Source of the DNA: Leucaena leucocephala | Lineage: Eukaryota; Streptophyta; Magnoliopsida; Fabales; Fabaceae | DNA: 64,000 nucleotides | NCBI GenBank assembly: GCA_037074615.1 | Contig: CM073535.1 | Span: 2,976,001-3,040,000 of the forward strand | Direction: 5' to 3' | Shown here: positions 1-11,746 of the stretch, one piece after another | Layout: every line of letters starts with the position of its first letter | Position numbering within the stretch: position 1 is the stretch's first letter | Notes under the pieces: generated by a model | What the model saw: the letters and a program-made list of their open reading frames with translations, nothing else | What the model was told of the DNA's origin: nothing | Databases searched by the model: none | Made by a program: the position numbers and the translations under genes

Positions 1-216
1 CATCCTAGTCCAGAAAGATACCGGGCCTATAATTAAAAACTGCCCATTATACAACACGGATCGAGAACCCAGGGCTGGTCGGAGCCATCTTCTTCTTCAA
101 CGTTATGAAGCAGAGGGACATGTCTTTATGCAATATTGAGAGGTCTATGAACTGTCGTATCCATGACCCAAAACAAAAGAGAGGCGTATATATAGTAAAA
201 ACATATTTATATTTTA

Positions 217-371
217 TAAATATGTGAGTTTTATTCTTATTACTATTAGATAACTCACTTGATAGATGATCTTGTAAGTTTTCTATAAATATTCTTTGAG
301 TTTTAAAATTATACCATAACTTTAATAGGTGACTAATATTGAATCTATCTACATTTTTTTATAACAAAAAA
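217..371. repeat. Diverged AT-rich dispersed repeat (family D, copy 1)
   Basis: This segment aligns by eye over about 150 bases with 9055-9222: both run from a 'atgtgagttt' block through 'cttctataaat/tttctataaat' to a 'tctatcta/ttatctaa' block followed by a T-rich end. A partial inverted match is visible near 45085-45150. The family is not recognised and termini are uncertain. Confidence 0.4.
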
Positions 372-847
372 AAAAAAAATAGAGAGAGGCCACCCGTGAG
401 GCATGTTTAATTGTTTATGACTTTGTAAGACTGGTAACAAATGCATATATTACTGAAACAATGTTCTCATGGACAAGTTGAGTGTAATAGAATATACTCT
501 TTTTTTATAATATGATAAATTGATATTTGAATTTCTGTTGAGAAATATACTTATATCCAATATATAACAATATTCTAAATATAATTATCATATCTCTAGA
601 GACAATATAATATGGGGCATTATAATTAATATGATTCCCCTCCCCCAAACAGAGGAGAAAAATTGAAGGGATATATTCCTCCCAGCATGTTTTAGGTTCA
701 ACCGCCTTTTTTTTGTTGTATACAATGTTTGTATGTTATGTGTGAAGGCATTGAGTGGGGAAATATTGAATGAAGGCAAAAGTGCAATTTTTATTTTTTA
801 TTTTTTTTGTTTGTATAAAAATTTTTAGAAAGGGATTTGATTTATTT

Positions 848-1020
848 ATGATATAAGGATAAGGTAAAATTTCTCTTCCTTTTAAATGATATTAATATCG
901 AGTAAGTTGAATTGTCTACTATCTTTAAATATAAATTTAGGTATTTAAGAATTAAAATATTTATTTAAATATAATAATTAAAATTATAATAAAATAATAT
1001 TTTTTAAAATTTAAACACGA
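848..1020 (+). repeat. Diverged AT-rich dispersed repeat (family E, copy 1)
   Basis: The segment with 'ctttaaatataaattta' and 'attaaaattataataaaata' matches the reverse complement of about 6890-7145. The two copies are in opposite orientation about 6 kb apart, as expected for old non-autonomous transposon copies. Low complexity makes the borders uncertain. Confidence 0.35.
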
Positions 1021-4000
1021 TTTTATATGTCTCGTCTTTTTACTTGGACAACCCAGAGACGATGGGTGAGAGAGTGCAATTTAAAATGACAATAAAGGCG
1101 AAGATGGTCCTTCCATGTGACAGCTTCGTGTTGCAGCGGGTGGGAAGCAAGTTCCTGTGCCTGTCGACCTACCCTCTATGGTGAGAATAAGTTTTCCGTT
1201 CTGCCCTCACCAACAACTTGCCCTCCATATATTTATTTTTTTTTATTTTTAATATAAAATTTATATAATTAATTAATTATATTAAAAGATTAATTAAATT
1301 AATTAATATGATATTTTTTAAAAATATATTAATTATCTTCTTTAACTCTATCTCTTTTTTTTATTTAATTATTATTGAGAGACAATTTTAAAAAATAATA
1401 AATATATAAAATATATTTTATATTTAATATTAAAATTAATTTTTAAATTATATTTTATATTAAAAGAATATAAGAGTATTATATATTTATCACTTTATGA
1501 GTTTTAAGTGAACTATAATATAAATGGCACCAACCAGCTTTCAAGAATTTCAGATATTTGTAATTGGTAGGGGCGTTGGCCTTAACTTGATGTACACAGT
1601 TACCGTTAAATACTCAAATCTAAGGATAGATTCAAAGGGTACAAGTGTTGCACAAATATGGATAAATAATATATATATGTGCATATGCACAGCTCAAAAT
1701 GGGCAGTCAAACTAAGAAATGAAGTTATTGTTAACTATTGCGGTTAAAATGAATGGATCAAAGGGCGCCCTGCTGGCAAAGCACATGACGGCACGTGCAC
1801 AATCCCTGACTCTATATGCTTCAAAGATGTGAAACTGACGTAGTTTAATAAGCTCATTTGGTTGGTCAACGGTCAACCCCCACGCAACCTCCTGCCTAAT
1901 ATGCCTGCCAAGCTCCTATTTGCTATCCCAGGTTCAGCCCCCGTGCAATCACGTGACAGTATTCAATATTCACGACTTCCTTTTACTCCACAGATACCAA
2001 CACAATTCCCTTGTCCAAAAATACATGCTGAAATATGACTCCCATACTTTTTCAGCAAATCATTCCATTTTTAGTATTATCAAACAATTTTTATTATTTG
2101 AGTAGTTTAACTCTTTATATACTGATATTTCTTACAAAACTGATACTAAACAACAATGAGTAGCTCATAGGAACAGAAGTGAACAACTGAGTTGATCAGA
2201 TCAACCTCTGACGTCCTCTGCTCATCTCCCCAGTAAACTGTCTACCAAACAGCTGTTATCTTCCCAGCTTCGGTTGAATCCCTATCAATTATATTCCACC
2301 CATTCTAATCGTATAAAACTTTAAGCGTCGTACCTGATTACATATGCATAAAAGTATACATGAATTAATTAATTTAATGTCAATATTTGAATCTCTTCAC
2401 AAATCAATCTTTTCAATTCTCAAAACCGTGACACATGTGCCTGCCACTGGAGTTTTTTAAATGACGATCGAAAGACGAAACGCGGAGCACATAATTAATA
2501 AAATGTGGCAAGTCAATACTCGGAGACCAAGACTTTGAATCGGAGTTTTAAACCCATAATTCATAACAGAGAATATGAAGCAAAATTAATGGCCCCTGTA
2601 CTTCCCATATCCAACCTAGAAATTCACCGTCACAGTGGCCACAGGCTATTGGCTGCGACTCGACTCAGCTCATTCAGGTCCCCTTCTAGATGGGATCACT
2701 CCCCCAACTCCAAACTTAAAAACATCAACTTGCGATTAAAATAAGCAAGAACGCATTCTTTTAGGCTGACCCTTCATGAATAATACCTTGATTTATATTC
2801 TTCTTCATATTTTACAATATCCACTGACATTTATTGACTCTGCATTCTCTTCATTTTAGGGCAAACTCATGTCATTGTGCAATAATCAAAGTGCAGGAAA
2901 CTTAATTCTTCCATCAAATTTAACTTGCACGAACAGAGAAGCTAAATGAACGAGTTTCAAACCTAAACTACCAACAAAGATTATATCCTCTGGCAAAAGC
3001 AGACACACACGCTACTAATAAAGCCTAATATAATTGATAGATATTTCGAATTCTTTAAACATAACATACTGTATTCAAACTAAACCCTATATGTGAAGAT
3101 GTTTTGTTAGAAAAGTAAAATTACACTTAAGTGGTTTTTATGTTTTAGAAGAATTAATCTCTAGACACTCGTTAAAATATGAAATAGAGGCAAACACCTG
3201 TAGATCTTGTGTGATCTGCCTAGGTTGATGGAATTGAAAATTGAGGAAAACTTGTGTAAGAGAAGAAAACGGGTAACTTTCTAATAAGTAGGTTCAACTT
3301 TTGACTAAGCACGAAACACCTTTTGAAAAACCAGCAAGAAATACAGTACTTTCTACAAACTAGTCAACACGCAAGCGCGGACTGTGTCGGCTCTCTCAAA
3401 GTTCTTTTTTCATACACAGGATTATTAATCTGATCAATTCACTATTCTCTAAAGTCGTATTCATATTAATATGTAAGATTCTACGGAATTCCTGTACACT
3501 GATGCGACGTCTCCATGGGAAATCTGAACCCTTCAATTGACAAAAGGTCTCACTATTTTAGGACCCACCCAATCGTATTCTATGCCCTGACGTAGAGGAA
3601 ACTTTGCTGGTTTTGGGTGGAGCTTTTTCAAATAACAGAGGCGGGGCAGTGCCCAAGAAGTGCCCTCTGAACACTATCTTCCCACAACAAGTCAACATTT
3701 TCCATCACTGCCCAATCCTCTGATTAAGGATTCAACTCTGTTATCATGGGCTGCATGTGCGTCTCTGTGACTTTTTTGTTTGCCCCTTCTTTCTTCTCCT
3801 CTTTAATAAATATGGTTGATGATTATGCATGATTGAGAGTGTAATTGGTTCTATTTAATGATGGAAATGGAGGGTTCTTTCTTTAGTTTGCTCGTCGGCC
3901 TTTAAATTATTCACCCAATCTTCCATATCATATTAAACGTTACTTTATAACTCTCCCCAACTTTTTGGTCTGAGAAGGTGTAAATGATTGAATGTATGAA

Positions 4001-4928
4001 TCCGCCATCATTTGAACACTTATTTTGTCATCTATCTTCACCATTTGTTCTTTTTAATATATATGTCATAATCACCGGAGAGATTCCGTTTAATGTAGCT
4101 GATGACAATGATACCATTCACCTAACTTTCGTTAACGCACGGTTAAGAATCATACAAGGCTATTAATGGACTCCTCTGCTATTGTAACGAACTAGCAGAC
4201 AAACACGTGATATCTTCAAATTCAAGTCTTGCCAAATTTTTTTATTATGATCATGAATAAAAGCATGAAGCAGTGATCATCTGAAGATGTACCACTCACT
4301 CATCTTAATGCCCACACAGGGCGGGGTATCAAAAGGTAGGCTTGTTTAAGGGACATAACGGAATTACTTTTGTACCTTGTGAGAAAAATAATGATGGACT
4401 AAAGAAATGATTCTCTGTATGTGTGTGTGCGCATTAGACCACAAGGTTTCAAACTTTGACATTTTCAACACTTATTTATTAGTATCCGTCAAATTCAAAG
4501 AAACCATGGTTCATCATCGTTCCCCATCGCTATTGTATGGAAGCCTCCTCCGTTTTTTGTTTTTCCTTAAAAAATGGACCATACGCTTCTGTTACATAAA
4601 GTAATGAACAGTGATGAAGACGGTTCACCAATTCTGTAGCCAAACCTTCTGGGAAACCGAGAGAGAAAATCACCAACTACGTACACTGACCTCACCCTCC
4701 GACCTCCATAAAGAAATAGGATTTGACAACATTTTCATTCAATATTAATAATCAAATCCCTATCATGTCCCCTCCCTTCACCACCTCCCTCATTTAAGGT
4801 CCCCTCCTGAGTCTTCTCTCTCCCTCTCTGTTTTCTTCCACATTCTTTCTCTTAATGTCTTGTGCCTATGACAGAGATCTGACGAGGACTGGAGAACTCA
4901 TTTCTCTGCGTTTCCTTTCACATCTGAT

Positions 4929-6008
4929 ATGGATCTTGCAGGTAGGAGATTCTTGATCTCTGGTTCTGGTCCACAACCCCTTTCGCCATTGTCCAGCCCA
5001 GTGAGTTCATTCCTTCGCCCACATTCGCATTCTGCGAGTACCAGTTTTCCCATTATAGCTATCGCTATAATAGGGATACTCGCCACTGCTTTCTTGCTCG
5101 TTAGCTACTATATCTTCGTCATCAAGTGCTGCCTCAATTGGCATCGCATAGATCTCCTAAGACGGTTCTCTCCATCCCGGCGTCGAGACGAGCCACCGAT
5201 GACATATTCGCCGGCGGGCACGGAGCCTCGAGGACTCGACGAGGCCGTGATCCGATTAATCCCTGTCATCCATTACAAAGCGGAGGAAAACAGAGAATCC
5301 GGAGAGCGAAGCTTCTCGGAATGCTCTGTTTGCTTGAACGAGTTCCGCGAGAAGGAGAAGCTGAGGATTATACCGAATTGCAGCCACGTGTTCCACATAG
5401 ATTGCATCGACGTTTGGCTTCAGAACAACGCCAATTGCCCACTCTGCAGAACAAGCATTTCCCTATCGACCAGATTCCAAGTCGATCAGATTCTAAATCC
5501 CAGACCCTCCTGCCAAGATAGACGCCCGTATGGCGAAAATCTCAACGGGGGGGATGAAGATTTTGTTGTGATCGAACTTAGCACTATCGGTCACGATAGA
5601 GACCAGAACTCGAACGGAACACAGGAAGGAGAAAACCCAGCACGAGAGGTGACTCCTTCTCCCAGGAAAATAATGGAGCCGAAGAAAAAAGCATGGAAGT
5701 TTCAGAAAGTGACGAGCATGGGAGATGAGTGCATCGACACAAGAGGTAGTAAAGATGAGCAATTCTCCGTACAGCCCATGAGGAGGTCATTCTCCATGGA
5801 TTCTTCAGGGGATAGGCAGTTGTACATGGCAGTTCAAGAAGCTCTGAAGAAACAGAACAGGGAACAAGCGAGTGAGGTATCATCGTCCTCCATTAATGAA
5901 GGGTGTAGTAGTAGCGGTGGTGGTAGAGTGAAGAGGTCATTCTTTTCCTTCGGACATGGTAGCAGTAGATCCAGAAGTTCAGTCCAACCTGTTCATGTGG
6001 ACCACTAA
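4929..6008 (+). CDS. ATL16: RING-H2 finger E3 ubiquitin ligase, ATL16/ATL1-type
   Basis: A 359-residue intronless frame, as is usual for plant ATL genes. One hydrophobic segment (about residues 41-66) anchors it in a membrane. It is followed by a basic stretch, the GLD motif (102-104) that defines the ATL family, and a canonical RING-H2 domain: C132, C135, C151, H153, H156, C159, C170 and C173, with the P-x-C spacing and Trp of ubiquitin ligases. The tail has the blocks SMGDECIDTRG and SFSMDSSGDRQLYMAVQE and a Ser-rich end, which I recognise from Arabidopsis ATL16 and relatives. By family knowledge it transfers ubiquitin from an E2 to a membrane-associated or defence-related substrate; the substrate cannot be read from sequence. 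The start is the first ATG of the frame and gives the family-typical MDL start. The paralogue assignment is less sure than the family. Confidence 0.95.
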   Translation: MDLAGRRFLISGSGPQPLSPLSSPVSSFLRPHSHSASTSFPIIAIAIIGILATAFLLVSYYIFVIKCCLNWHRIDLLRRFSPSRRRDEPPMTYSPAGTEPRGLDEAVIRLIPVIHYKAEENRESGERSFSECSVCLNEFREKEKLRIIPNCSHVFHIDCIDVWLQNNANCPLCRTSISLSTRFQVDQILNPRPSCQDRRPYGENLNGGDEDFVVIELSTIGHDRDQNSNGTQEGENPAREVTPSPRKIMEPKKKAWKFQKVTSMGDECIDTRGSKDEQFSVQPMRRSFSMDSSGDRQLYMAVQEALKKQNREQASEVSSSSINEGCSSSGGGRVKRSFFSFGHGSSRSRSSVQPVHVDH

Positions 6009-6889
6009 AATATTTTCTAGTTCGTGTGTGCGAGCCAGCACATCCCATTTCTTATTCTTAGAACTTTTGTGAGATAGAGATTACCATTAGAATGTAAAGT
6101 AATCAATAGAAAGAAGAAGAAGAGCATAGGGTTGTAAGATAGGAACATTCAATTGCATTTATTTCTATAACACCAATCCTATGGCATTGAAGTTCAGCGT
6201 GAAAAAAATCTAAAATTGGATTGGATTATAGTACTATCATATCAGGTAGGCTCCTTTCATGGCTGAGCTCTCTTACTTTTCTCTATAAAAGCAAACTGGA
6301 AAGAGGGCTCGGAGGTATGATTACGAGCATCATTGCGAGAATTAAAGCCGCTACTTTTTTCTCTCTTTAAGGAAACTTTTTCTACTGGGCATGGGTCAAT
6401 TGAGCTATATTCCAATATGGCAGTGTCTGATATTAATATCAATTAAATCGGGAGAGAGCAGAATCTTAGCTTTAAAACCGGTTAACAGCGAAGATGAAAG
6501 AAATGGAGAATCTGAGTATCTGACCACTTACCAAGAAAGAGAATCCAATGTTTATTAATAAAGAAACAAAGCCAAGCAAATTGGTTCTTCTCTCCTATAT
6601 TGTACGAACGCTGTAACACTGAGCAGTTAAAAGTTAGATGCCATACAAGTGAAGTGGAGCGTATAGCGTTAGTTTAATTTTCAGCTAACAACGAAATTAA
6701 GTTTTGTGTTGTCATGCTGGAGCTGGTAGATGGAGGGAAAACTTTGGTCGACGTATAAGTTTTATTTTTGTGGTTGGTTTGGTTGGTGGGTGGTTTTGGT
6801 TTTGGTGGGGCATTAAAGGGCCACAGCTTGCAAGAGCCAATCATATAGATATAACTAGAGGTGCGAACCCATAGTCTACGGTTTAAATT

Positions 6890-7145
6890 GAAAAAAATAG
6901 TAAAATATATGATTGTTGAGAATATATTTTATCTTTAAAAAATATTAATATTATTTTATTATAATTTTAATCGTAATATTTTAAAAAGATATTATAATTT
7001 TTAAATATTTAAATTTATATTTAAAAATAATAGAATACTCATTTTATTAAATATTAATATTATTTAGAAGAAAAATAAACTTTATCTTATATTTAAATAG
7101 TACATGAGAGTAACTTTTTTTTAAAATATTTTATAACAAAAAAAT
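6890..7145 (-). repeat. Diverged AT-rich dispersed repeat (family E, copy 2)
   Basis: Its reverse complement aligns by eye with 848-1020, including the shared 'ttttaaatataaatttaaa' and 'attaaaattataataaaata' blocks. Borders are approximate and the family is unidentified. Confidence 0.35.
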
Positions 7146-7587
7146 AAATAATCAGAGGTCGGGATAATTTTATATCTCCAAGGATACCGCGTCTAGTTGT
7201 ATTTCCCAACCCAAAATTTGTCTTCACAGTTCTTAATTCCGAAATCCCTTCTGACTATTGTTTTATATATACAAAAGGAATTTAAGCAAATTTAACATTT
7301 AACTCACGTTCTTATAAAATATAATTATATTTTTTATTATTTTTATTAATTATATTCGATAAACTTGACTAATTTTGATTGCATGTGATGAGGCCCTGGA
7401 GATTAGGCCTCAGTTCCCAATCTTCTCATGCACCATCTCTTTGTTGAACCCATAGTTTGCATATCGTTTTCGACCTATTTTAGCCCTGAAAATATAATAA
7501 AAATATGAACAAATAATTTTTATATTTGGGATAATATATTTTGTTTATGAGCAGGTTGGGTTGTTCTGTTTTTGGTTGGTTGAGTAC

Positions 7588-8353
7588 AAGGATGTGCACA
7601 AAACCCGCGACCTGGTATGCCCACTCAAACCCGCAATAAAAATGCCTTGCCTAATCCGATAAATATAGGGCATGGTTAGACATCAGGCTACAAAATATAG
7701 CTCATATATTTTTTGGGTTGGGCACCGGGCATGGTGGCTATCCTGCCTTGCCCTAACCATGAGCACCCCTTCTTTTATTTTTTTATTTTTTCTATATTTT
7801 AGAATGGAGAATATGATAACTACTGGTAATTAAAATGTCATTTTAAAAATATGAATAATTAAGTAGGTAAGTTGTATCTTTTAATATTTATAATTATACT
7901 ATTTTTTTCTTTTTTTTAACTTTGTTGATTATCATATGATTACATTATAAATTATAATTATTTATTTTATTTTTTTAGATGCTCTATCTTTATTAATATT
8001 TGGGAGATTTATACAAAGTTATAATTACAAACTATTTATATTTCAACATTTATTTTTTATATATAATGGATCTCAATATTTTAATTATTATATTTGTTAT
8101 CTTATTCTTAGTGAATTATTGATATTATTTAACTCTTGAAGATACATGAATATAGTATTATTTTAGAAGTTCATAATTGTAGATTTTTTTCATAACATGA
8201 GCATGTCATCATAATTTGGGTATACCCAACCTAAAATTGTTAGAGCTTTTACCGGATATGACTGAGTATCGGGTTATAAAATATAGTTTATATTTTTTTA
8301 AGTAGAATACTAGGTAGGGGAATTGTCCTATTTAATCTTATCTATGCACACCC
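7588..8353 (+). mobile_element. Non-autonomous hAT-like element (family B, copy 1)
   Basis: About 766 bases with short terminal inverted repeats: AAGGATGTGCA at the left, and TGCACACCC at the right reading GGGTGTGCA on the other strand. Flanks TTGAGTAC and TTGAGCAT could be an 8-bp target duplication with two mismatches, the size expected of hAT elements. It aligns nearly end to end with 51391-52165, sharing 'aataaatatagggca', 'atattttttgggtt/ctggg' and 'gtaagttgtatcttttaat'. No transposase frame is present, so it would need an enzyme supplied in trans. Confidence 0.65.
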
Positions 8354-8554
8354 TTGAGCATGTGCGGTTAGGAGTGGGCAAGGCGAGGGGATCAGAAGCG
8401 TTATGGGGCAAGAGATGTGGGCTTCTTCTTTGTCCAAATGTGGTGCAAACAGTTGAGAGCAGCTGATCCACAAGAAGTCCAGAAAATATCTTTATAACAG
8501 CAAACTGCCTCCCTTTCAATTATACAAACTGAGAGTTGTATATATATTGCGTAC

Positions 8555-9005
8555 TTAAACAAATTTTTATAAAAAATAATAATTCTTAGATAGCTTATAA
8601 AAAAATAATTTTTATATAAAAAAAATTATATAAAAAAATAATTATAAATAAACAAATATTCGAATATTTATTTTTAAAATGACTTTTTGTACTAGTAAAT
8701 TAATAAAAATAATATGATTTTATTAGAAAGAGGATATAGGGTAGAGAATAAATAGGAGATAAGAGATATGGTAGGGCAGAGAGAGGAGAAATAGTAAAGA
8801 AGAAAGATAATAGATGAGAGAAGGTGTAAGAAAAATAAGGATACAATATTAATTGACTATTCTATAAGTTCTTTTACTATTTTAAAAGTTAGCCTAAGTG
8901 GTTTATTCAAAACTATAGTTTAGCCCAAAAATACTTATAGATAAATATGACTATTTATTTTAAAAAAAATTTAAACCATGATTTGAGTAAAATGCTATTT
9001 TAAAA
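8555..9005 (+). mobile_element. Harbinger/Tourist-like MITE (family A, copy a)
   Basis: It has the layout shared by all family A copies: AT-rich arm, purine-rich 'gagagagg' core, 'taagttcttttactattttaaaag', then 'tttattcaaaactatagttt' and 'agataaatatgac'. No coding capacity. Termini are degraded, so borders are approximate. Confidence 0.6.
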
Positions 9006-9054
9006 CTTCAATTTTGTCTGTTTCTAATTAGGCCTATAGTAAAAAATTGATTTA

Positions 9055-9222
9055 TATTCTATAGTAATGTGAGTTTAATTTTTATTATTATAAAATTTTA
9101 TTTGATATGTGATATTATAAATCTTCTATAAATTTTTTCTAAATTATAAAGTTATATTTTAATCTTAATAAAAGATTGATATAAAATTTATCTAAATTTT
9201 TATTTTTTACGAACACAAAATA
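9055..9222. repeat. Diverged AT-rich dispersed repeat (family D, copy 2)
   Basis: Aligns by eye with 217-371 in the same orientation. It lies directly downstream of MITE copy a. Unidentified family with uncertain borders. Confidence 0.4.
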
Positions 9223-10580
9223 ATGCAATACGAGAGGGATGAACCGCCGTGAATTATAATTACAGTTGGGGCATGGGATTTTGGGCATAATTATTTTTTA
9301 TGGAACTACCCAAAATATTTGGAGACTATTTAGTGGCCGGGGATTTCATTGAGGCCAGATTTAATAACTCAAGTCGGGTGGTGACTATTTGGGACGGCAA
9401 ATTTTACCTGATAAATCCCTGTATCATGAGATTTAAATTCGAGATATCTGATTAATCTAGTACAACTCTTTTATCAATTGAATTAAGTAGGGGGTGGTAT
9501 TTTTATTTAGTGAATAATTCTTGGTAAGAACACGTTTGACTTGGCTATGATGGATGAAAATAAGGTGGAAGAAAAACCTTATTTTCTAATGAAAATTTTA
9601 AAACGAAATCTTATTTAGAATATTTTGGATTTGAGGGAATGAATAGAAAAAAATATCAAAAGACATGGATGGGACTTTTTTGTTGTTGATGTTGTGTATT
9701 TCAATAATTTAATGCTATTGGCTACGCAGATCGTCAACCTTAAGATAAATTTTCCAATATTGGGATCTTTGTTTGCTCTCCCTCTTCCCAATAGAGCTGG
9801 TTAATTTCATAACACTTCATATTTTGCACTGCCATAGAGATCTCTTAATCCGGCAATCCTAATAGATGTCGAAATTATTTTGTTATTTGGGTTGAGTTAT
9901 GTTATTTTCTTAAAAATTAGCCAACTGCGTTGACTCCATGCTACGTTTTGCTCGACTTACTATTTGATCAGCATTTCATCGTACAAGACTACAATTTTCC
10001 TTCTTTTGGTTGTTCTTTTCTAGCTAAAGGCATGCGATGGATTTTATTTGGTACGGTTTTTGGTTAAAATTGAAATAACTGAATAATTGAATGACACGTT
10101 TATTTGGCAATTGAATTGAAATATATTTACTAACTGAAACAGAAATATTTTACTTTGGTCATTGCAGTTAATTCGGTAATTAGGCTTATTTTTGGGCTTT
10201 TACCTTTGCATCATTGCTCAATTGAAAAAAACAAGATAACTTAATTTGGTTATTGGTTTATAGAAAAATAAAAAAATAGTTAATTAATTATACACCACAA
10301 TACGACGTTGTTTTAGATATAATCTGGTACAACTGAAATATTTTCCACACAATGAACCGAAAACAAAAGATTGAAATAACCGAAAAAAATAAAAACTGAA
10401 ATAACCGAAATTGTGTTCGGTTACCCCTATTTCTACCTCTTTATACTGTTTTTTTTTTTAAAATAGAAACTGAAAACTTCACTGCCCACATAAACAAGTC
10501 TAGCAATACAAGGAAATCAACAAAGATGAAAACGTAAAAAAAAAAAAAAAACTATTCAACCACAGGAAACAATTATCAAT

Positions 10581-10587
10581 TGGGCCC
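10581..10587 (+). promoter_or_regulatory. TGGGCCC site II-type promoter element
   Basis: TGGGCC/TGGGCT 'site II' motifs are common in plant promoters of ribosomal and mitochondrial protein genes (established knowledge). This one lies about 150 bases upstream of the probable first exon of the mitochondrial ribosomal protein gene, so a role there is reasonable. A single short motif can also occur by chance. Confidence 0.4.
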
Positions 10588-10728
10588 TTCTCTGTTGCAA
10601 ATGTGCTAACCATGGAAATGAAGAAGCAGGCTTCTGGGTCACTGGGTTTGGCGACCTTTTTTTTTTTTTAAATAAGCAAGAAACTACGTCGTTTTTGTTT
10701 ATTCGAAAAAAAAACCCATGCTAAAAAA

Positions 10729-11746
10729 ATGGAAATCGAATACCCTAGGCCCCTCAATCCCTCGTTGCCTGTCTCGACGTTTATTTCTCCGGACCTCACT
10801 GTCGGCTTCATCGCCGCCGTGATCTTCGTCGGCGTTCCTCCACCGCTCTCATCATCCTCCATCACAGTCATCCTCTTCTTCGTCGTTTCTCCTCGGGTCT
10901 TCGTCCTCGGTAAGTCCTCCTTCCATCTCCTATTCTGCTCGCATTCTCTTATGTTAATCTGTACGCCTCTTAGTGTATTTCATATCCCCATCTTTCACTT
11001 CCGGTTGCAGCTTCAGTGCCGCGCTTTTAAAAATAACCTTTGAACGAATTATTTTAATTTAATACTTCAGTGACCGTACCAATTCAGTGTTTGGTTGGGA
11101 GGAGAATCCACGCTCATGGTTGATTTTATGTTGGTCTAGAAGCGGGTTTAACAAATTCGGTTATTTGAAACTCTTACTTCAGGGTCGTTTCATAGTGAGA
11201 TCAGTGGATAAAATGCATCCAAAGGCTTAAAGTCTGAACTTATACTAGAGTATTACGGCAGCAATAATGTACTAAAAGCTAAACGGAGAAATGGAAAAGG
11301 CAAAGAAGAACAGAGCAAGGATGAGAAATCTTCAAGATGCTTTCCTTTAACTCTAAGTTGTTCAATATATGTTTGTAAAAGTAAGATGATTGTGTGAGAG
11401 GCAGAGTGATTAAGGTGTTGCGTGTCTCCTGTATTTTGGATAATTAAAAGTCTTGATAACCAATGTATGAACTCGTGTTCATAAATATTGCTGCTTTCGT
11501 CTGACTGAATAGTTCCTTGTCCGATGTTCTGTATAACTTTGGTGTTTGATGTTTCTGTGAAGCACTATAGTGGTTTTGAAATAATTGTCCCATGTTTATT
11601 TTCCTTTCCAACAAATTGAATGGATTGATAATGCATGTGTATTTCTTTTATTCAGGTAGATGTGGCAGAAACCTCTTTGACCCTTGCAATTCAGCCTTCT
11701 TTACCAAACACAAAACTTCCATTTCTAAAGCATTTGTGCCACCTCA
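10729..11746 (+). other. Probable 5' leader of the mS35 gene, with an intron
   Basis: A GC- and CT-richer block from about 10729 ends in a strong donor (CTCG|GTAAGT, intron from 10910). A pyrimidine-rich acceptor TTTTATTCAG ends at 11655, 92 bases before the chosen start codon. The 104-codon frame beginning at 10729 has no recognisable domain and would be out of frame with the main protein after splicing, so I treat it as leader sequence or an upstream ORF. The splice is inferred. Confidence 0.45.

Larger units (their letters stand above)
1..4900. other. Intergenic region, no gene supported
   Basis: No open frame here is longer than about 80 codons and none shows a recognisable domain or coding-like composition. 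The stretch is AT-rich with homopolymers. Two diverged AT-rich repeats lie at about 217-371 and 848-1020 and have relatives elsewhere in the window. The last few hundred bases, pyrimidine-rich from about 4795 to 4850, probably hold the promoter and 5' leader of the ATL gene that follows. Confidence 0.6.
6009..10500. other. Intergenic region with repeats, no gene supported
   Basis: The first ~150 bases are probably the 3' UTR of the ATL gene. The rest is AT-rich and has no coding frame I can support. It contains an inverted copy of repeat family E (about 6890-7145), a hAT-like element (7588-8353), a Harbinger-like MITE (about 8555-9005), a family D repeat (about 9055-9222) and a stretch rich in ccgaa/ttcgg motifs (about 10030-10440) that looks like decayed transposon sequence. 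Confidence 0.55.

Noticed and set aside
5126..5521. 131-codon frame overlapping the ATL gene
   Set aside because: It is an alternative frame of the RING domain region; the ATL frame has all family motifs.
10729..11043. 104-codon open frame MEIEYPRP... as a separate gene
   Set aside because: No domain, crosses a strong splice donor at 10910, and sits where the leader of the mS35 gene should be.
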